From contig JAUCBJ010001319.1 in the NCBI GenBank assembly GCA_032718475.1, positions 1 through 22,964 on the forward strand: 22,964 nucleotides of DNA, read 5' to 3'. The DNA is from Nemertoderma westbladi (lineage: Eukaryota; Xenacoelomorpha; Nemertodermatida; Nemertodermatidae). A program made the position numbers and the translations under genes. The notes under the pieces are model-generated. The model ran no database searches, was not told the origin of the DNA, and saw nothing but the letters and a program-made list of their open reading frames with translations. Below are positions 9,247 through 19,765 of this stretch, piece by piece; positions within the stretch are counted from its first letter, which is position 1; every line of letters begins with the position of its first letter.

Positions 9247-9454
9247 TATAATAATGGTCCAATGTAATAAAAGATAGTTTGATTGACAGTCAAAATGTAT
9301 TTAGGAATATTGCTGTATTCTACAGTCAGGGCCTGGCAGCTCTACAGTCTGTTACTGTTATACTGTACTTCTGGCTCGATGGTCTTATACTGCTTCGGTG
9401 CTAGTCTATCTAGTCAAACTACTACTCTAATCTGATACCTTTAACACATTACTA
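9247..9454 (-). repeat. 5' LTR of the Ty3/gypsy element
   Basis: Second copy of the 208-bp direct repeat, lying upstream of gag on the minus strand. It differs from the other LTR by GT/AA near the left end, three changes in the GGTACCGGT/GGTGCTAGT segment and three single changes. The candidate primer binding site follows within a base of its inner end. Confidence 0.95.
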
Positions 9455-9506
9455 TCCCACAGTTAGCCAGCCCTTCACCACGCAGACTAGAATACTTAAT
9501 ATTGTC
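9455..9506. other. Short spacer after the LTR element
   Basis: No feature recognised in this segment. Confidence 0.4.
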
Positions 9507-9645
9507 AATAACAGGTCTAATTAATATTCTCAATAACATGCCTAATTAATGTGGTTAATAACAGGTCTAATTAATATTGTCAATAACATGCCTAATTAAT
9601 GTGGTTAATAACAGGTCTAATTAATATTGTTAATAATTGTAATAA
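9507..9645. repeat. 50-bp tandem repeat made of two 25-bp halves
   Basis: The word ACAGGTCTAATTAATATT recurs at 9511, 9561 and 9611 (period 50), alternating with ACATGCCTAATTAATG about 25 bp away. The two halves are related (AATAACAGGTCTAATTAAT and AATAACATGCCTAATTAAT), so the unit is a diverged dimer. About 2.7 copies are present. Confidence 0.85.
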
Positions 9646-9870
9646 TTTACTGTACCGTCAATAACAATCTAACTTTAACTTAATCTGTCATTAGGGGACA
9701 TTAATAAATAATATAAATAATAAATATGATAAATATTAGACAAACTAGCACTGTCATCGAGCAATTCGTTCTGTATTAAAGACAATTGTGACTATATAAA
9801 ATAAATAGTTATGATTAAATAACACACAAGGGTACAAATTCATAACTTTCGTACAAACAAATTCATACAT
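9646..9870. other. AT-rich spacer
   Basis: No gene or named repeat recognised. Confidence 0.4.
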
Positions 9871-10083
9871 AGCTGCATTTTTAAAAATGCTGTGCCGGCT
9901 TGTTGACAAAATTGCGCCGCCACAACTCCCTATCACCCATGACATTTGCTAGATCATCCGCATCTTCAAGGCCAGTGTCCTTTAAGATGCGTCTCAAGAA
10001 AGTCACGGGCTGTCCACCATGCTTATTCACTCCATGAGGCTGCCAAAGCACAAGATTATGCACTGGCTGGTCCTCATGGCCAG
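9871..10083 (-). pseudogene. RTE-like LINE fragment, copy 1 (3' end, C-terminus)
   Basis: This stretch aligns with 20383-20595 with about eight substitutions and a few small indels (roughly 94% by eye). The minus strand encodes the C-terminal tail of a non-LTR reverse transcriptase: GHEDQPVHNLVLWQPHG, then TFLRRILKDTGLEDADDL and a GDRELW segment ending in a stop near 9881. It is truncated at the 5' side: the match to copy 2 stops at about 10083 and the continuing open frame up to 10201 does not align. Unlike copy 2, it keeps the frame through the last 30 residues. The fragment lacks the catalytic palm and is inactive. Confidence 0.85.
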
Positions 10084-10352
10084 CCACATTTACAGTAACG
10101 CGAGTCTGCTGGGATTTTATTCCAACGACCACGCTCCAATGGAAGATTTGTTGATCCAACTCCGAACCGTTATTGCAGATTGGCCGCACCATACAACACA
10201 CTGAGACATTGGACTATACGAATAACAGATGCAAAGTAAGGAAATATTGATTACCTTGTGCCGGAAGCAGCATGGTACATAGTATTGACTGATAGAATGA
10301 ACTTAGGACCTGAACGAACATGAACAGTATGAGAGGTTAGTAGTAGGTGGGC
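10084..10352. other. Unassigned sequence next to the LINE fragment
   Basis: A minus-strand frame remains open to about 10201 beyond the LINE match, but I recognise no domain in it. The rest shows nothing clear. Confidence 0.4.
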
Positions 10353-10368
10353 GGGGGGGGGGGGGGGG
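10353..10368 (+). repeat. Poly-G run (16 G)
   Basis: Uninterrupted G16, preceded by GTGGGC. It could fold into a G-quadruplex and is prone to length errors. Confidence 0.95.
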
Positions 10369-10817
10369 TCGTAATTCGTATTCCTGAATCCAGACATGAA
10401 TCCAGGACATAGGCACCGTATCATATAGGACATAGGAGGAATAATGATATCATCTCGAGTAAACAAATGTAAAATTCATGCAACTTGTACTAGTACAAAC
10501 TTGCAGATTGTCTGCTAGTTTCAACTGATACCTGTCGCATGCATTTTACCAAATTTAGCATTGAATAAAGCCTAAGGATGCAATATTTGCTTATTTATTA
10601 TATTATTTGCTTATATTTTTTTGCTTTTGTTACCACAACTGGTCTTCAGGAATTCCCGTGATAATTATGATACAAATGGTAACAAGGGCAACCAGCTAAT
10701 TAAAAAATGTAAAATGTAAAAGGAAATAGGATACAATTGAGAATCCAACATCAAGGAACGGATTTGACTAATGGTCGTCCTACTGCACTATTATGATCGA
10801 TTAAGATTCAAAGTCAT
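10369..10817. other. Spacer before the 26-bp array
   Basis: AT-rich and without a recognisable gene. A short palindromic run (TTGTACTAGTACAA) occurs near 10485-10498. Confidence 0.5.
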
Positions 10818-12476
10818 GACCTTCCTGGTTGGGGTTGAAAGCGGACCTTCCTGGTTGAGGTTGATGGTGGACCTTCCTGGTTGAGGTTGATGGTAGACCT
10901 TACTGGTTGAGGTTGATGGTGGACCTTCCTGATTGAGGTTGATGGTGGACCTTCCTGGTTGAGGTTGCTGGTGGACCTTACTGGTTGAGGTTGATGGTGG
11001 ACCTTCCTGGTTGAGGTTGATGGTGAACCTTCCTGGTTGAGGTTGATGGTAGACCTTACTGGTTGAGGTTGATGGTGGACCTTCCTGATTGAGGTTGATG
11101 GTGGACCTTCCTGGTTGAGGTTGCTGGTGGACCTTACTGGTTGAGGTTGATGGTGGACCTTCCTGGTTGAGGTTGCTGGTGGACCTTACTGGTTGAGGTT
11201 GATGGTGGACCTTCCTGGTTGAGGTTGATGGTGAACCTTCCTGGTTGAGGTTGCTGGTGGATCTTCCTGATTGAGGTTGCTGGTGGACCTTCCTGGTTGA
11301 GGTTGGGGGTGGACCTTCCTGGTTGAGGTTGATGGTGGACCTTCCTGGTTGAGGTTGATGGTAGACCTTACTGGTTGAGGTTGATGGTGGACCTTCCTGA
11401 TTGAGGTTGATGGTGGACCTTCCTGGTTGAGGTTGCTGGTGGACCTTACTGGTTGAGGTTGATGGTGGACCTTCCTGGTTGAGGTTGATGGTGAACCTTC
11501 CTGGTTGAGGTTGCTGGTGGATCTTCCTGATTGAGGTTGCTGGTGGACCTTCCTGGTTGAGGTTGGGGGTGGACCTTCCTGGTTGAGGTTGCTGGTGGAT
11601 CTTCCTGATTGAGGTTGCTGGTGGACCTTCCTGGTTGAGGTTGGGGGTGGACCTTCCTGGTTGAGATTGATGGTGGACCTTCCTGGTTGAGGTTGCTGGT
11701 GGACCTTCCTGGTTGAGGTTGATGGTGGACCTTCCTGGTTGAGGTTGATGGTGAACCTTCCTGGTTGAGGTTGATGGTAGACCTTACTGGTTGAGGTTGA
11801 TGGTGGACCTTCCTGATTGAGGTTGATGGTGGACCTTCCTGGTTGAGGTTGCTGGTGGACCTTCTGGTTGAGGTTGATGGTGGACCTTCCTGGTTGAGGT
11901 TGATGGTGAACCTTCCTGGTTGAGGTTGCTGGTGGATCTTCCTGATTGAGGTTGCTGGTGGACCTTCCTGGTTGAGGTTGGGGGTGGACCTTCCTGGTTG
12001 AGATTGATGGTGGACCTTCCTGGTTGAGGTTGCTGGTGGACCTTCCTGGTTGAGGTTGATGGTGGACCTTCCTGATTGAGGTTGATGGTGGACCTTCCTG
12101 GTTGAGGTTGCTGGTGGACCTTCTGGTTGAGGTTGATGGTGGACCTTCCTGGTTGAGGTTGATGGTGGACCTTCCTGGTTGAGGTTGATGGTGGACCTTC
12201 CTGGTTGAGGTTGATGGTGGACCTTCCCGGTTGAGGTTGATGGTGGACCTTCCTGGTTGAGGTTGATGGTGGACCTTCCTGGTTGAGATTGATTGTGGAC
12301 CTTCCTGGTTGAGATTGATGGTGGACCTTCCTGGTTGAGGTTGATGGTGGACCTTCCTGGTTGAGGTTGATGGTGGACCTTCCTGGTTGAGATTGATGGT
12401 GGATCTTCCTGGTTGAGGTTGCTGGTGGACCTTCCTGGTTGAGGTTGATGATGGACCTTCCTGGTTGAGGTTGAAG
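10818..12476. repeat. 26-bp minisatellite, about 64 units
   Basis: The unit core is GGTTGAGGTTGATGGTGGAC and the period is 26 bp. Variants (GGTAG, CTGG, GGGGG, GATTG, TTACT) recur in order. The marker TGGTAGACCT starts at 10891, 11047, 11359 and 11775, spacings of 156, 312 and 416 bp (6, 12 and 16 units), so higher-order blocks were duplicated. A few units are one or two bases short (ACCTTCTGG). The period is not a multiple of 3 and the unit carries TGA stops, so there is no coding potential. Edge units are degenerate. Confidence 0.97.
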
Positions 12477-12890
12477 GTCCTGATGAGATTATTAATGCAA
12501 TTTCATCTTTGCATGCCCGTTCTAATTCATTCGATTACAAACCTAATGGTAACTCACACAATTTTGAGTAACCCTGGGAAATATCCAGGGGAATATAGTA
12601 GCACAATTTATCTTAATTTTATGCTTTTGACTACAAACTACAACCTTCCTGTCTTATTATATACTGTGGAACATTAAAGTTATAAAGTTACCAGACACTG
12701 CGCTTTATCTTGGCCAGAAAATCCTCTTAAAAGCACTAAAACCATTCAACGTTTTGTTTATTGAATTATGAATGAAAAGATTCTTGAAATCCAGGAAACT
12801 TTCCATCATTTTTAACTCAAGTTGTCCGATGTACCAAAATGTATAACAATAATAGTAGCACTACAGCACCCCATTCATTTTATTATGAGA
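12477..12890. other. Unique spacer between minisatellites
   Basis: No gene, RNA or element recognised. A short plus-strand frame here (to 12677) has no recognisable product. Confidence 0.5.
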
Positions 12891-14793
12891 TTACACCCGA
12901 GTGCCATTAGTGGAATACACCCCAGTGCCATTAGTGGATTACAGCCCAGTGCCATTAGTGGATTACACCCCAGTGCCATTAGTGGATTACACCCCAGTGC
13001 CATTAGTGGATTACACCCCAGTGCCATTAGTGGATTACACCCCAGTGCCATTAGTGGATTACACCCCAGTGCCATTAGTGGATTACACCCTAGTGCCATT
13101 AGTGGATTACACCCTAGTGCCATTAGTAGATTACACCCCAGTGCCATTAGTGGATTACACTCCAGTGCCTTGAGTGGATTACACCCCAGTGCTATTAGTG
13201 GATTACACCCCAGTGCCATTAGTGGATTACACCCCAGTGCCATTAGTGGATTACACCCCAGTGCCATCAGTGGATTACACCCAAGTGCCATTAGTGGATT
13301 ACACCTCAGTGCCATTAGTGGATTACACCCAAGTGCCATTGGTGGATTGCACCCCAGTGCCATTAGTGGATTACATCCCAGTGCCATTAGTGGATTACAC
13401 CACAGTGTCATTAATGGATTACACCCCAGTGCCGTTAGTGGATTACACCCCAGTGCCATTAGTGGATTACACCCAAGTGCCATTAGTGGATTACACCCAA
13501 GTGCCATTAGTGGATTACACCCCAGTGCCATTAGTGGATCGCATCCCAGTGGCTATAGTGGAGTACACCCCAGTGCCATTAGTGGATTACACCCCAGTGC
13601 CATTAGTGGATTACATCCAAGTGCCATTAGTGGATTACACCCCAGTGCCATTAGTGGATTACACCCCAGTGCCATTAGTGGATTACACCCCAGTCCCATT
13701 AGTGGATTACACCCCAGTGCCATTAGTGGATTACACCCCAGTGCCATTAGTGGATTACACCCCAGTGCCATTAGTGGATTACACCCCAGTGCCATTAGTG
13801 GATTACACCCCAGTGCTATTAGTGGATTACACCCCAGTGCCATTAGTGGATTACACCCAAGTGCCATTAGTGGATTACACCCCAGTGCCATTAGTGGATT
13901 ACACCCAAGTGCCATTAGTGGATTACACCCCAGTGCCATTAGTGGATTACATCCCAGTGGCTATAGTGGATTACACCCAGTACCATTAGTGGATTACACC
14001 CAAGTGCCATTAGTGGATTACACCCCAGTGCCATTAGTGGATTACACCCCAGTGCCATTAGTGGAGTACACCCCAGTGCCATTAGTGGATTACACCCCAG
14101 TGCCATTGTGGATTACACCCCAGTGCCATTAGTGGATTACACCCCAGTGCCATTAGTGGATTACACCCCAGTGCTATTAGTGGATTACACCCCAGTGCCA
14201 TTAGTGGATTACACCCAAGTGCCATTAGTGGATTACACCCCAGTGCCATTAGTGGATTAGACCCAAGTGCCATTAGTGGATTACACCCCAGTGCCATTAG
14301 TGGATTACATCCCAGTGGCTATAGTGGATTACACCCCAGTACCATTAGTGGATTACACCCCAGTGCCATTAGTGGATTACACTCCAGTGCCTTTAGTGGA
14401 TTACACCCAAGTGGCATTAGTGGATTACACCCCTGTGCCATTAGTGGATTACACCCCAGTGCCATTAGTGGATTACACCCCTGTGCCATTAGTGGATTAC
14501 ACCCAAGTGCCATTAGTGGATTACACCCCAGTGCCATTAGTGGATTATATCCCAGTGGCTATAGTGGATTACACCCCAGTGCCATTAGTGGATTACAGCC
14601 CAGTGCCATTACTGGATTACACCCCAGTGCCATTAGTGGATTACACCCTAGTGCCATTAGTGGATTACACCCCAGTGCCATTAGTGGATTACACTCCAGT
14701 GCCATTAGTGGATTACACTCCAGTGCCATTAGTGGATTACACCCCAGTGCCATTAGTGGATTACACCCCAGTGCCATTAGTGGATTACACCCC
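12891..14793. repeat. 24-bp minisatellite, about 79 units
   Basis: The unit core is CCATTAGTGGATTACACC and the period is 24 bp. The period is a multiple of three and the consensus lacks stops in the forward frames and in at least one reverse frame, giving long open frames of octapeptide repeats on both strands (for example PLVDYTPV and SGLHPSAI forward, MALGCNPL reverse). A GGCTATA variant unit recurs at 13551, 13959, 14317 and 14557; two of the three spacings are exact multiples of 24 (408 and 240) and the third is 2 bases short. Single-base indels (near 13978, 14107 and 14257) shift the frame without apparent cost, which argues against coding. Confidence 0.97.
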
Positions 14794-14835
14794 TATTGTT
14801 TGATAAAACGTCCTTTTTTGTACCCCTTGAAATAG

Positions 14836-14857
14836 CCCCCCCCCCCCCCCCCCCCCC
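14836..14857 (+). repeat. Poly-C run (22 C)
   Basis: C22 lies 42 bp after the end of the 24-bp array. On the minus strand it is a G-run. Confidence 0.95.
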
Positions 14858-15236
14858 GTATTACTGATATTTTTATGATGAATTTACAATTAGGGTGGTG
14901 AAAGTTTGAAGATATTGATCTAAATTAAGTAGTCCAGATTCAGCAATATCATCTGGAGCTAGATGGTGCCTAGGTTTGTAGTCTTTAATAAATTTAAATA
15001 CGTTATTCTGTGTAACATAGTTTATGTTTAACCCTTTCCGGCAAACAACTCGTCACTGTTCTATGCTTTGCAATAGTGATTTGTTATGAGGCCGGATCTC
15101 AATGCAATATTTCCCTAAATCTGGCCCAGGCAGACATGTTGGACATTGCCTATGACGCCGCCCCTCCAGCTGAGTCTTGAGTCTTGAGTGTATCCTTATT
15201 CCTTAACCCTATTCAACCCGGGGTGGGGGTCAATAT
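14858..15236. other. Unique spacer
   Basis: Nothing recognised apart from a small GAGTCTT direct repeat near 15173-15189. Confidence 0.5.
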
Positions 15237-15945
15237 TTAGAAATTTCAAACTTGTTTTTTTTTGGCGGGTGCCAAATTTTGGATCCAGCACCAAATTTTG
15301 AAATATGTCAATTTTGTAAATTGATTGTTTGAACCTGTTTTTTACACAATAGAGGTTTTTTTGGGTTCTGGTTTCGTTAGAATATATACGACTTGCACCA
15401 GGCGTATCAAACTTACAAAATTTGGTGCCGACATGAAATTTTGAAAATACATTCAATAGTTCAATTAATTGTGACAATTTATTTCTCGCATTTTAGAAGT
15501 ATATAGCGGTGCTGAATTCAATAGAATAAATAATTATCAAACTAGACGTTTCAAACTTGTATTTTTCGGAAGCGGGTGCAAAATTTGGTGCCAGCGCCAA
15601 ATTTTAAAAACCATCAAATATATAAATTGATTGTGTCACCTTGTTTCTTGCGTTATACGGGTTTGTGAGGGTTCTGAATTCAATGGAATAAGTAAAAATT
15701 GCAAAAGACTTTTCAAACTTGTATTTTGCGCCGTCGTGTGAAAATTGTTGTGTCAGCACCAAATTTTTGAAAATAAGTAAATTGGTCAATTATTCAATAT
15801 CATCTCGTTTCTTGCGTTATACGGGTTTATGAGGGTCCTGAATCCGATGGAATCAATAAAAATAGCACTGGACATCGCAAACTTGTACTTTTTGGTGATG
15901 GGTACGAAATTTGGTGCTAGCACCAAAATTTGCCATATTACGCCG
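15237..15945. repeat. Diverged ~162-bp satellite-like tandem array
   Basis: The anchor TCAAACTTG (or a close variant) occurs at about 15246, 15407, 15551, 15713 and 15877, spacings of 161, 144, 162 and 164. Each is followed by a GGTGCxAAATTTTGG-like segment and, in later units, by TTTCTTGCGTTATACGGGTTT and a GGTCCTGAATxCxATGGAAT block. About four and a half monomers are present, substantially diverged from one another and so older than the neighbouring minisatellites. Short minus-strand frames inside (15196-15477, 15604-15789) appear to be by-products. Confidence 0.8.
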
Positions 15946-16387
15946 AAAAATACGAGTAGCAATGATCTGGCAAATTAAAAATGTATTCCATTAGAGTCAA
16001 GGCCCCTGGAAACCTGTAAATTTGAATTTGTAGCATCGTATAGGTGAATTACAAATTTTGTGTTCAAACTGAAAATTGCTGGTTTCTGTTTTTTTCATTT
16101 TTTGCCTATGTAGAGGACTAAACTGCCATTTATAGTAATCAGTTTATTTTTAAATATTTTCAAATGGATTTTGCGCGCCACAGAAAACCTGTATTGAAAA
16201 ACAATCAGCGGAAAATTGTAACTTTCGAATGTTATGAAAATTCTTCAGTACTTGTAATTTTGGTGTTGCAAAATAATCAATAATAGTAAAAATTTTTCGA
16301 AATTTTTTTTTGTCGGATTCAGACTAGTGAAATCTACGTAGAAACAAAAAATCAGCCGTTTTTGTTAAAATTTGTAGATTTTAGAGC
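15946..16387. other. AT-rich spacer, possibly decayed satellite
   Basis: Words such as GTTCAAACTG, TTTTTG and AAATTTTTCGAA recall the preceding satellite, but I could not align another monomer. No gene recognised. Confidence 0.4.
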
Positions 16388-16401
16388 GGGGGGGGGGGGG
16401 G
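16388..16401 (+). repeat. Poly-G run (14 G)
   Basis: G14 ends three bases before the 49-bp array begins. Confidence 0.95.
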
Positions 16402-16404
16402 TTC

Positions 16405-18810
16405 GTGATATAAGATACAGTAACATTGGTACCGGTATGTGGCCAGGACACATGTGATATAAGATACAGTAACATTGGTACCGGTATGTGGCCAGGACAC
16501 AAGTGATTTAAGATACAGTAACATTGGTACCGGTATGTGGCCAGGACATAAGTGATATAAGATACAGTAACATTGGTACCGGTTGTTTGTGGCCAGGACA
16601 TAAGTGATATAAGATACAGTAATATTGGTACCGGTATGTGGCCAGGACATAAGTGATATAAGATACAGTAACATTGGTACCGGTATGTGGCCAGGACATA
16701 AGTGACATAAGATACAGTAACATTGGTACCGGTATGTGGCCAGGAAATAAGTGATAAGATACAGTAACATTGGTACCGGTATGTGGCCAGGACATAAGTG
16801 ATATAAGATACAGTAACATTGGTACCGGTATGTAGCCAGGACATATAAGTACAGTAATATAAGATACAGTAACATTGGTACCGGTATGTGGCCAGGACAT
16901 AGTGATATAAGATACAGTAACATTGGTACCGGTATGTGGCCAGGACATAAGTGATATAAGATACAGTAACATTGGTACCGGTATGTGGCCAGGACATAAG
17001 TGATATAAGATACAGTAACATTGGTACCGGTATGTGGCCAGGACATAAGTACAGTAATATAAGATACAGTAACACTGGTACCGGTATGTGGCCAGGACAT
17101 AAGTGATATAAGATACAGTAACATTGGTACCGGTATGTGGCCAGGACATAAGTGATATAAGATACAGTAACATTGGTACCGGTTGTTTGTGGCCAGGACA
17201 TAAGTGATATAAGATACAGTAATATTGGTACCGGTATGTAGCCAGGACATAAGTGATATAAGATACAGTAACATTGGTACCGGTATGTGGCCAGGACATA
17301 AGTGATATAAGATACAGTAACATTGGTACCGGTATGTGGCCAGGAAATAAGTGATAAGATACAGTAACATTGGTACCGGTATGTGGCCAGGACATAAGTG
17401 ATATAAGATACAGTAACATTGGTACCGGTATGTGGCCAGGACATAAGTGATATAAGATACAGTAACATTGGTACCGGTATGTGGCCAGGACATAAGTGAT
17501 ATAAGATACAGTAACATTGGTACCGGTATGTGGCCAGTAAATAAGTGATATAAGATACAGTAACATTGGTACCGGTATGTGGCCAGGACATAAGTGATAT
17601 AAGATACAGTAACATTGGTACCGGTATGTAGCCAGGACATAAGTACAGTAATATAAGATACAGTAACATTGGTACCGGTATGTGGCCAGGACATAGTGAT
17701 ATAAGATACAGTAACATTGGTACCGGTATGTGGCCAGGACATAAGTGATATAAGATACAGTAACATTGGTACCGGTATGTGGCCAGGACATAAGTGATAT
17801 AAGATACAGTAACATTGGTACCGGTATGTGGCCAGGACATAAGTACAGTAATATAAGATACAGTAACACTGGTACCGGTATGTGGCCAGGACATAAGTGA
17901 TATAAGATACAGTAACATTGGTACCGGTATGTGGCCAGGACATAAGTGATATAAGATACAGTAACATTGGTACCGGTTGTTTGTGGCCAGGACATAAGTG
18001 ATATAAGATACAGTAATATTGGTACCGGTATGTGGCCAGGACATAAGTGATATAAGATACAGTAACATCGGTACCGGTATGTGGCCAGGACATAAGTGAT
18101 ATAAGATACATTAACATTGGTACCGGTATGTGGCCAGGAAATAAGTGATAAGATACAGTAACATTGGTACCGGTATGTGGCCAGGACATAAGTGATATAA
18201 GATACAGTAACATTGGTACCGGTATGTGGCCAGGACATAAGTGATATAAGATACAGTAACATTGGTACCGGTATGTGGCCAGGACATAAGTGATATAAGA
18301 TACAGTAACATTGGTACCGTTATGTGGCCAGGAAATAAGTGATATAAGATACAGTAACATTGGTACCGGTATGTGGCCAGGAAATAAGTGATATAAGATA
18401 CAGTAATATTGGTACCGGTATGTGGCCAGGACATAAGTGATATAAGATACAGTAACATTGGTACAGGTATGTGGCCAGGACATAAGTGATATAAGATACA
18501 GTAACATTGGTACCGGTATGTGGCCAGGACATAAGTGATATAAGATACAGTAACATTGGTACCGGTATGTGGCTAGGAAATAAGTGATAAGATACAGTAA
18601 CATTGGTACCGGTATGTGGCCAGGACATAAGTGATATAAGATACAGTAACATTGGTACCGGTATGTGGCCAGGACATAAGTGATATAAGATACAGTAACA
18701 TTGGTACCGGTATGTGGCCAGGACATAAGTGATATAAGATATAGTAACATTGGTACCGGTATGTGGCCAGGAGATAAGTGATATAAGATACAGTAACATT
18801 GGTACCGGTA
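16405..18810. repeat. 49-bp minisatellite with 600/794-bp higher-order structure
   Basis: About 49 units of 49 bp with core ATTGGTACCGGTATGTGGCC and a few shortened or altered units. The variants AAGTACAGTAATAT (16847, 17047, 17641, 17841), GGTTGTTTGT (16581, 17181, 17975) and AGGAAATAAGTGATAAG (16741, 17341, 18135) recur at exact offsets of 794 bp, or 600 bp in the left part. Each unit has overlapping palindromes GGTACC and TACCGGTA. The consensus has no minus-strand stop in any frame, which creates very long artificial open frames (up to 789 codons), and the peptide changes whenever a unit is short. Confidence 0.97.
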
Positions 18811-19312
18811 TAAATTAAATTTATTTTTGAGGATGAACTTGAAATTTTGAAAAAAAAAATTTAGTACTTACTGTTGCTAGAGGACTAGTAAATAATGTTG
18901 CCTTTTTTAATTGTCACCAATTATAATTTATTGCAACCCCTGTATTATCATATAATTGGATCGACACGCAGCATGTACTTTCTTTTGTATGAGGTGTCAT
19001 TAGGAGCCATCCCATTCACAACAACATTGAATGACCAAATTCTAATCCTTTTTCTCCAATTATGACATGTGGAAAACACGATTAAGTGACACAACCCGAT
19101 CCATTGTAAGGAAAATCGTAATTGAGAGGATTCCAGGAGAGCGATCAGGTCGCATCATCAATTTGCTATAGACATTTTCATTCGAATAATTTTTAACTGT
19201 AGAAAAATCGTAAATCTAGAGTAATAATGCTGTCTAGTCTATACCTCCAGCCGCAAGGGTGGTCAAAAATTAATTGAGCTGCAATTAATTGCAATTAATT
19301 ATTGACAACCGT
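18811..19312. other. Unique spacer
   Basis: No gene recognised. An AATTAATTGC direct repeat lies near 19270-19300. Confidence 0.5.
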
Positions 19313-19367
19313 TGCCTCCAGCATACCTCCAGAATACCTCCAGGATACCTCCAGGATACCTCCAGCA
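19313..19367. repeat. 11-bp tandem repeat
   Basis: Five units of TACCTCCAGGA (variants GCA and GAA at the end). A single isolated ATACCTCCAG occurs upstream near 19240. Confidence 0.85.
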
Positions 19368-19765
19368 CGGTTATAATCATGGATCAATTATGCCGAGTTC
19401 CACATAATTTTCTTGATATGAACCACGCTTACATCCAACATTCTTAGCAGCATGTTATACAAAATTAAAATGTTACTTGACAGGGCAATAGTTATTAGCA
19501 GCAGAATAAAAAAATACACTGTAAAAATATAATATCAAGGACTTTCCTTACTCATTTTCTATTAACTGGTACCGGTATCATATGACTGCAATCAATACAG
19601 CATCCAAGGGCATGCCATGCCCAAAGGAAACACGCATTTAGTTTTAAATTTCATATCCAATGGTGGTATACCATAGTGGTAATTTTCCAAAGCTTCGAGT
19701 AAATACATTTTCATATTATCTGCTATATGCTATATAATTCTTCCACATTCTACCTCGAAAATCTC
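19368..19765. other. Unique spacer
   Basis: No gene recognised. TGGTACCGGTAT at 19567-19578 matches 12 bases of the 49-bp minisatellite unit that ends 760 bp earlier. Confidence 0.4.

Larger units (their letters stand above)
5434..9454 (-). mobile_element. Degraded Ty3/gypsy LTR retrotransposon (4021 bp)
   Basis: Two direct 208-bp LTRs bound an interior whose minus strand encodes, in order, gag, protease, reverse transcriptase and integrase remnants, which is the Ty3/gypsy order. The RT wording (for example HLDLSSGYHQLEL and PPPKSKEDVRS) and the integrase TDNGPPF resemble gypsy families common in aquatic invertebrates (Mag/SURL-like is my guess). No chromodomain is seen. The interior is about 3.6 kb, short for the family, because most of RNase H and the N-terminal half of integrase are deleted near 6612-6644. 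Multiple frameshifts and a stop make it non-functional. I found no target-site duplication: the bases outside the LTRs (TTTG left, TCCCA right) do not match. Confidence 0.95.

Noticed and set aside
10251-10466. 71-codon minus-strand frame crossing the G16 run
   Set aside because: It depends on the homopolymer reading and has no recognisable product.
12822-14132. 436-codon plus-strand frame of HPSAISGL repeats (and its other-frame counterparts)
   Set aside because: The 24-bp unit lacks stops in several frames on both strands, indels shift the frame freely, and no non-repeat domain flanks it. Not reported as a gene.
15196-15789. Two minus-strand frames in the satellite-like array
   Set aside because: They fall within diverged ~162-bp tandem repeats and show no family motif.
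16381-18750. 789-codon minus-strand frame and its companions in the 49-bp array
   Set aside because: All minus frames of the unit are open, so the length follows from the repeat; the peptide is hydrophobic nonsense-like, and there is no start or end context.
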